From: a virus
Direction: 5' to 3' (one strand)
Length of the DNA: 64,000 nt
IMG/VR virus record: IMGVR_UViG_3300020156_000021
Span: 64,001 to 128,000 of that record
Both the position numbers and the translations under genes were made by a program. Numbering within the stretch: position 1 is the first letter of the stretch; each line of letters opens with the position of its first letter. This document shows, in pieces, positions 59,639 to 64,000 of the stretch. Under the pieces are notes generated by a model. It did no database searches and was not told the origin of the DNA. It saw only the letters and a program-made list of their open reading frames with translations.

Positions 59639-59707
59639 TTACCTGCCCTTTGGGGGTCTAGGCTTCTGAGGTGTAGGAGGACCGAGTCTCTTTTCTTCAC
59701 TAAACAT
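59639..59707 (-). CDS. proline-rich 22-residue peptide
   Basis: ATG 59707 with AAAGGAG exactly 8 bases upstream, TAA 59639. The peptide begins MFSEEKRL and its last 14 residues are GPPTPQKPRPPKGR. No signal peptide or membrane span. Sits just after the TPR gene, like signal peptides of RRNPP-type systems, but it would need an export route or act inside the cell. Also resembles proline-rich ribosome-binding peptides. Both ideas are inference. Confidence 0.5.
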   Translation of the reverse strand: MFSEEKRLGPPTPQKPRPPKGR

Positions 59708-59743
59708 GGTGTTTTCTCCTTTCGTTACTTTATTTATAAATGC

Positions 59744-60343
59744 TTAGACTGTTTGAGAACACTCAAGCAATTTATTTGTAAGTTCAACCTTAGTTTTTTT
59801 ATTGTAAATTTTATTGATGTAAATTTGTGCATTTAAATATTCATTATTATTTATACAAATAATACACATATCTGCGTTTATTTCATCAACTCGTCCTTTG
59901 GGAAAATCAAATCCCATTAATTTAGAATATATTTCCTTTGCTTTAGCAATATCGTTTAGCAAATAAGCTTTATGAAATAACGTTTGAAATAACCATTCAG
60001 AATTTTCTATTTCTGCGCAACTTTTTATAGTTTCATTAATATATTTTAATGCTTGCTCAAGATCATATGTTTCATAACACCAGCTTAATAACCAATATGT
60101 CCTAATCCTTTCATATACAAAACTTACATAACTTAATGCTCTATGACCATACTTAATACTATTTTTTATATCATGTAGATAAAAGAAACAGTAAGCCATC
60201 ATGAAGTTACAAAAATAAAGTATTGAATAATCTTTTTTGTTCTTTATTTTTTGTAATAATATTTTTGTTTTTTCCAGGCAATTTAAGTATTCATCCTTAC
60301 CAAACAATTTACGTATTTCTTCCAGTTCTTCGTTATACATCAT
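59744..60343 (-). CDS. TPR-fold regulator, 199 aa
   Basis: Repeated two-helix units (YSILYFCNFMMAYCFFYLHD..SIKYGHRALS; YWLLSWCYETYDLEQALKYINE; LFHKAYLLNDIAKAKEIYS) define ~4-5 TPR-like repeats. No N-terminal helix-turn-helix, so it is shorter than AimR or Rap. Directly followed by the proline-rich peptide gene. May bind a peptide or a partner protein. GGGG site is weak. Confidence 0.65.
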   Translation of the reverse strand: MMYNEELEEIRKLFGKDEYLNCLEKTKILLQKIKNKKDYSILYFCNFMMAYCFFYLHDIKNSIKYGHRALSYVSFVYERIRTYWLLSWCYETYDLEQALKYINETIKSCAEIENSEWLFQTLFHKAYLLNDIAKAKEIYSKLMGFDFPKGRVDEINADMCIICINNNEYLNAQIYINKIYNKKTKVELTNKLLECSQTV

Positions 60344-60362
60344 TGCAACCCCCTATTTTGTT

Positions 60363-60938
60363 TTAACTACATTTAACCATTCTTTCAGGGGCGATAATGT
60401 TTTTATATTTTGAATATACCTTATTATAATCATAACCATATTTTTTACAATAAGTACGGAATTCGTCCATTAAAGCTTTTCTGACGCTATTTCCATCAAA
60501 ACCTGTTATGCCAAGTATTTGTAATTGTTGATACATTTTAGTGTTATCTTCTATCGCCTTAACAAATTGTGCTACCTTATTCAAGCTAAACGGCTCGACT
60601 AATGCCATTTGTACTTGTATTGCTCTATCTACTCTTTCCATCACTCCTTGTGTGCATTCTCCTACTTTCATTATTAAACGTTCTTTACTGATTGGCATAC
60701 TTGCCTCAACTAATGCCATTGATTGTTTTTTTAGTCCACATTCTTCTCCTAAAAGTACATGAGTTTTTTGATCGGTTTTTTTCAATATACTAGTCACTGG
60801 AATACCTGTTATTGCCGGACTAAACTGATTTGCTAACTCATTTGATGAAACTATTATTGGTCTTTGGCCACCCTGTTCACCAGGTAGTTCACCTTCTTTT
60901 AAGTTAGCTATAAAAATATCTCCCCTATGCACTTCCAT
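60363..60938 (-). CDS. mazF: MazF/PemK-like protein with C-terminal extension
   Basis: 191 aa versus ~115 usual. GDIFIANLK and GGQRPIIVSSNELAN, PVTSILKKTDQKTHV, and ALVEASMPISKERL are the MazF fold and RNA-cleavage groove elements. Residues ~120-191 add a helical tail (KYGYDYNKVYSKYKNII) unlike normal toxins. No antitoxin gene adjoins; a strong promoter precedes it. It may be a toxin with the antidote elsewhere, or an RNA-binding regulator. Confidence 0.7.
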   Translation of the reverse strand: MEVHRGDIFIANLKEGELPGEQGGQRPIIVSSNELANQFSPAITGIPVTSILKKTDQKTHVLLGEECGLKKQSMALVEASMPISKERLIMKVGECTQGVMERVDRAIQVQMALVEPFSLNKVAQFVKAIEDNTKMYQQLQILGITGFDGNSVRKALMDEFRTYCKKYGYDYNKVYSKYKNIIAPERMVKCS

Positions 60939-61011
60939 TAATCACCACTCCCATCATTATTGTAACCTCAACTCCTTTTACTTTTTATCCATATTTCGTT
61001 TGGTAATTATT

Positions 61012-61040
61012 ATTATAATATTAATATAATTGTTTGTCAA
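61012..61040 (-). promoter_or_regulatory. strong sigma-A-type promoter for the MazF-like gene
   Basis: TTGACA 61035-61040, TATAAT 61012-61017, spacing 17; full consensus. Located just after the recombinase stop at 61059. Leader to ATG of about 70 bases. Confidence 0.85.
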
Positions 61041-61058
61041 GTAGTTTTTTATAAATGT

Positions 61059-61934
61059 TCAATCATTTATTCCTCCAAAAGTTACAGCATTTGCACATTC
61101 TTTTAATTGTTCATCATCAACATGAATATACAAGCGTGTTGTTTTTATATTATTATGTCCAAGAATTTCTTGTAAAGCAGCAAGAGATATTTTTTTTGCT
61201 GCTTTAGTAGCATAAGTATGTCTTAAAATATGTGGATTTCGCTTATTTTTTGGTATTCCAGCTTCCTTACAATAATTTTGAATTATTAAATCAATAGTAG
61301 ATGTAGATATTTGGCCTTGTGCTGTTGTGAACAAATAATTTGATGTATTTTTTCTTACTTTTAAATAATCATTTATTGCATTTACTGCAATGTTATTTAT
61401 ATAAAGATTTTGCTCTTTTTTCCCTTTTCGAATAATTTTTATATAATTTCCATTAAAATCTGTTAATAACAAATTTCTTGCTTCTGATTTCCTTAAACCA
61501 ATATTTAGATACAAAAGAATAATGGCTCTATTCCTAATACCTATTTCACTCTGATCTTTATAAATTACTCTTACTAATCTATCAGATTCATTTTGAGTCA
61601 ATACTTCCCTTTCCTTCTTATCTATTTTTGGCACTTTTATTTTAAGAGTTGGATTTATACTTATAATCTTTTTAACTTCATTACAGTACCAAAAAAATTT
61701 TTTTAAGGTACATATTCTTCTTGCTCTAGTAGATGCTATATTATCTATACTTTTTAAATGATATATATAATCTCTGATATCATCCTCAGTTATAGCCGTA
61801 ACATCTTTATTAATCCAATCAAAAAACATTTTTAAATCATGATTATAAGATAATATTGTATCTTCACTTTTATTCTCTTCTACGTCTAAATAATTTAAAA
61901 ATCTCTCTGCTATTTCCGGCACTTCATACTTCAT
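61059..61934 (-). CDS. tyrosine recombinase, XerC/D-like
   Basis: 291 aa. Full catalytic set: R148 (NIGLRKSE), K170-172 region, H235-x-x-R238 (PHILRHTYA), H260 (LGHNN), Y269 (TTRLYIHV). N-terminal SAM-like domain residues 5-90. No attachment site could be identified in the flanks. It could be the prophage integrase or a resolvase; by position beside the regulatory block either fits, and it resembles SPbeta YopP-type recombinases. Confidence 0.9.
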   Translation of the reverse strand: MKYEVPEIAERFLNYLDVEENKSEDTILSYNHDLKMFFDWINKDVTAITEDDIRDYIYHLKSIDNIASTRARRICTLKKFFWYCNEVKKIISINPTLKIKVPKIDKKEREVLTQNESDRLVRVIYKDQSEIGIRNRAIILLYLNIGLRKSEARNLLLTDFNGNYIKIIRKGKKEQNLYINNIAVNAINDYLKVRKNTSNYLFTTAQGQISTSTIDLIIQNYCKEAGIPKNKRNPHILRHTYATKAAKKISLAALQEILGHNNIKTTRLYIHVDDEQLKECANAVTFGGIND

Positions 61935-61973
61935 ACTATTTCATCTCCACTTTTGATGAAAATCTCATTTTAT

Positions 61974-62400
61974 TCAAATATACATTGTAACTTTTACTTC
62001 AATCGTAGCATGAGGATATAACTTAAATATATCTTCTAATATTTTGCCACAATTCTTTATCACCATTATCTTTATATTCAACAAATCCAATGACATATTC
62101 ATCATCATTTTGTCCATGAATAGGATTCTCAAAATTATCAATAAAATTGCCTGAACTATCGACCCATCCCCAACCAAAATCATCTTTAAATTCTTTTTCT
62201 CCTGATTCTTTTCCTGTCCATATATAAGGTTTCATTATTCTAAAAATTGCTTCTTCCTCAAATCTTTTATCAATAATCATACATAAATATGATCTATTAG
62301 AATTATAAATACCCTTCTCGTTCTCGTCTCTTAAAGTACAATCATGAATAGGGAATTTATTGTTTATACTTTTATATATATCTTTTAAATTATTTATCAT
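61974..62400 (-). pseudogene. hypothetical gene with a C-terminal frameshift
   Basis: The frame from ATG 62400 runs to 62023 (125 aa) and ends WQNIRRYI*. In the +1 frame, starting around 62055, sequence NCGKILEDIFKLYPHATIEV continues to TGA 61974 and looks like the natural C-terminus. Removing one base in AAA near 62060 would give a ~141-aa protein. Unknown function. Own promoter upstream. Confidence 0.5.
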
Positions 62401-62424
62401 TACTCATATCTCCTTCATATCCTT

Positions 62425-62453
62425 ATATTACCATGGTTAAATGCTCTTGTCAA
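62425..62453 (-). promoter_or_regulatory. sigma-A-type promoter
   Basis: TTGACA 62448-62453, TAATAT 62425-62430, spacing 17. Confidence 0.75.
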
Positions 62454-62486
62454 TATATTATTTTATTTATTTTACTACTTTTATAA

Positions 62487-62508
62487 TAACCAGCAAATAT
62501 GCTGGTTA
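62487..62508 (-). other. hairpin over the stop of the 174-aa gene
   Basis: TAACCAGCA-AATA-TGCTGGTTA (9 bp) includes the stop codon at 62506. No U-tract. Confidence 0.5.
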
Positions 62509-63030
62509 TATTTCCTTAATCAGTATTTCTATCTCATACTTTTGATCTTTTATCAGAGTATTAGCAATACTATTTATACGTGCTTGAGCTTCTTCACCCA
62601 GGACTTCTTTCTTGAGTAAGATGCTATACTCTGATTCATTAACCTTAATAGGCTCTGGTTTTACTTCAGCTACAGACTCAACCATTTCCTCTTTCATATC
62701 TGTAATAGATTCAAGTTGTTTTTCTTCTTTTGGTTTACGATTATATTGCCTTTTTGGTTTTATAAGCTGAATAGTAGGTACTTCAGGCTGAGTAGATTCT
62801 TCTTTTACTACTTGTTTAGCTTCTTCCTGTACTTCTTCTTTTTTAGTTCTTCCAATATGCTCACCTAATGCATATTTACGAACTCCATTAATAACCGCAA
62901 TCGTAGCTACGCCAAGTTTTTTAGCTAACTCTTTATCATCAGAATATTTACTATGTAGTTCTTTCCATACTTCTACTTTTTTATCTTCTGATAAACCCTT
63001 TAATTCTTCGTATGTAATATCCTCGTACAT
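62506..63030 (-). CDS. HTH-like early regulator with acidic/basic tail, 174 aa
   Basis: N-terminal ~55 residues (LSEDKKVEVWKELHSKYSDDKELAKKLGVATIAVINGVRK) look like a small helix-turn-helix; the middle is Lys/Glu/Pro-rich and disordered-looking; C-terminal 50 residues a compact domain. First gene after its promoter. Could act as an antirepressor or early activator; no homologue named. Confidence 0.6.
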   Translation of the reverse strand: MYEDITYEELKGLSEDKKVEVWKELHSKYSDDKELAKKLGVATIAVINGVRKYALGEHIGRTKKEEVQEEAKQVVKEESTQPEVPTIQLIKPKRQYNRKPKEEKQLESITDMKEEMVESVAEVKPEPIKVNESEYSILLKKEVLGEEAQARINSIANTLIKDQKYEIEILIKEI

Positions 63031-63060
63031 AATATCACTCCTTATATAATATTTACTTAC

Positions 63061-63089
63061 ATTATATACAAGAGTATATCCATAAACAA
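63061..63089 (-). promoter_or_regulatory. promoter of the HTH-like gene
   Basis: TATAAT 63061-63066 and TTGTTT 63084-63089, spacing 17. Confidence 0.65.
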
Positions 63090-63105
63090 GAGATATTAAA
63101 CAATA

Positions 63106-63255
63106 TTATGCAAATTCCTCAAAGCAATCTTCTAGAAAACATATATTTAATACTTTTGGAGTGGTTTCATATATCATCTTCAAACAATCTGCACATATTT
63201 CTTTACCACAGTACTTTATAGTTGCTTTTGTAGGGTTTTGACAAGCATAACACAT
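63106..63255 (-). CDS. Cys-rich protein, 49 aa
   Basis: ATG 63255 to TAA 63106; CYAC, CGKEICADC, CFLEDC give six cysteines, probable zinc sites. Weak site GGGG. Confidence 0.55.
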   Translation of the reverse strand: MCYACQNPTKATIKYCGKEICADCLKMIYETTPKVLNICFLEDCFEEFA

Positions 63256-63278
63256 AACTATACCCCACTATTATATTA

Positions 63279-63434
63279 TTAATTTAAAATATATCTCATT
63301 CTGATTTCTAGGTTGCTAATTCCTTCTTTTAAAAGGTGTCTATTTCTCTGGTATGTTGAGCATTTTATTTTTTGCGTACAGCAATTACAATTTGCCGAAC
63401 AAATACAATGGATTGCTTTTGATTTTGGGATCAT
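63279..63434 (-). CDS. Cys-rich protein, 51 aa
   Basis: ATG 63434; HCICSANCNCCTQ gives a dense cysteine cluster, followed by a basic helix. Site is weak (GGCGG), so confidence is modest. Confidence 0.5.
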   Translation of the reverse strand: MIPKSKAIHCICSANCNCCTQKIKCSTYQRNRHLLKEGISNLEIRMRYILN

Positions 63435-63468
63435 AAACAGCACCGCCTATTTAAACCAAATTAGAATT

Positions 63469-63639
63469 CTATTTTAATAATTTCAAAATACAAATAGCTA
63501 ATATTGCACCTATAATTTTTTGTAATAACCCGTAAACAAATAGATTTTCTTTGAATGGAATTACTATTATTGCTCCTAATAATATAGTTAAAATAATAAT
63601 AAACAATAAAATATAATTTTCCCTTTTCATTATAGCCAT
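63469..63639 (-). CDS. two-span membrane protein, 56 aa
   Basis: Start at ATG 63639 (GGAGGAACAAATT), giving two hydrophobic segments (ILLFIIILTILLGAIIVIPF and VYGLLQKIIGAILAICILK). Unknown. Confidence 0.65.
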   Translation of the reverse strand: MAIMKRENYILLFIIILTILLGAIIVIPFKENLFVYGLLQKIIGAILAICILKLLK

Positions 63640-63673
63640 AATTTGTTCCTCCACTTTAACCCAAAGCACAATT

Positions 63674-63877
63674 CTATAATGATATATCTTCAAGCAACAT
63701 ATAACTCGACTTTAAATCAATCCTATAGTCATCCTTGTTTCCATAAGTACCTTTAACCAACAATTCAGCCTGATACATTGTCTGTGCTTTAACTTTTACA
63801 TAACAAGGAATAAATATATCGTTATAACCATATTCTCCTTCATTTTTCTTTAAAAGTTTAATCATAAAATAATGCAT
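63674..63877 (-). CDS. hypothetical protein, 67 aa
   Basis: Begins MHYFMIKLLKKNEGEYGYND, with VKVKAQTMYQAELLVKG giving a beta-alpha pattern. AGGAGG upstream. Unknown. Confidence 0.6.
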   Translation of the reverse strand: MHYFMIKLLKKNEGEYGYNDIFIPCYVKVKAQTMYQAELLVKGTYGNKDDYRIDLKSSYMLLEDISL

Positions 63878-63938
63878 AATAAACCTCCTAAAAAATCATT
63901 AGAAAACACATATTTGATTTCAAGTTTATATTTATGTA

Positions 63939-64000
63939 TTAATTTTTACCTTTATATTCTCCATAATATTCTTGTCTTGCTTTGCTTGCCGCACTACCTG
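63939..64000 (-). CDS. C-terminal end of a gene entering from the right edge
   Basis: Open in one minus-strand frame to the window edge and ends GEYKGKN before TAA 63939. The visible part (GSAASKARQEYYGEYKG) is too short to identify. Confidence 0.4.
   Translation of the reverse strand, partial: GSAASKARQEYYGEYKGKN

Noticed and set aside
61040-62000. Attachment site next to the recombinase
   Set aside because: No repeated core or tRNA 3' end is visible beside the gene; one side of att would be outside the window.
61974-62183. Independent 69-aa gene
   Set aside because: Its useful part overlaps and continues the 125-aa frame in another phase; a frameshifted single gene fits better.
1-64000. 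CRISPR array or insertion sequence
   Set aside because: No regularly spaced direct repeats, transposase or terminal inverted repeats were found; repeats seen are short spacer motifs.

Overview
The window is a single, almost gap-free block of about 135 mostly tiny genes, all read leftwards on the minus strand, in very AT-rich DNA with AAAGGAG-type ribosome binding sites and classic TTGACA/TATAAT promoters. Class II ribonucleotide reductase, a DnaE-type polymerase, an AbrB-like switch protein, a Gram-positive LexA box and many small zinc-ribbon proteins point to a large temperate phage, prophage or phage-plasmid of a Clostridia-like Firmicute. No virion or lysis genes, rRNA or CRISPR array are present, so this is the early/replication/accessory arm. 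The regulatory end resembles the lysogeny-control region of Bacillus phage SPbeta. The host assignment is inference.

Layout, in transcription order (high to low coordinates). 54.8-63.9 kb is the decision and integration region: a MerR/HTH-like early protein, a complete XerC-type recombinase, a MazF-like protein with a C-terminal extension, a TPR protein followed by a 22-residue proline-rich peptide, a methyltransferase, an SOS-type promoter, a DndB/ParB-like protein, a catalytically dead recombinase-fold protein like SPbeta MrpR, and an XRE repressor. 44-54 kb holds accessory genes, an AbrB-like regulator, a DEDDh exonuclease, a 3D-domain membrane protein, and a transcript carrying three tRNAs (Leu-TAA, Lys-TTT, Gln-TTG), a structured RNA and a sigma-70-like factor, followed by an orphan VbhA-like antitoxin. 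38-44 kb is a run of small unknown, zinc-ribbon and membrane proteins. 34.4-37.4 kb is an RNA-repair operon: RNA ligase, nucleotidyltransferase, polynucleotide kinase/HD. 32-34 kb has a radical SAM enzyme followed by two proteins sharing an RRGVFETNSSS leader.

20.5-31.9 kb is the replisome: SSB-like protein, Sak4/RecA-like ATPase, DnaB-type helicase, DnaG-type primase, RecJ-like nuclease, DnaE polymerase and an ERCC4 nuclease. 1-20 kb is a second accessory zone with a structured RNA containing two T-loop three-way junctions, two PP-loop (PAPS reductase-like) enzymes, a MESH1-like alarmone hydrolase, NrdJ with two MazG-like and one HAD enzyme for nucleotide supply, and a B12-type radical SAM protein.

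Three recurring signals run through the accessory zones: a short hairpin with a variable loop directly before the ribosome binding site of 20 or more genes; an AATATTAAAATAAA box before ribosome binding sites and before promoter -35 boxes; and hairpins at stop codons. Several genes appear to start at AUA, AUC or AUU. Five reading frames are broken by indels or a stop. These are either decay or assembly errors, and this bears on how far single-base claims can be trusted. No stretch over about 250 bases lacks a gene or a structured RNA.
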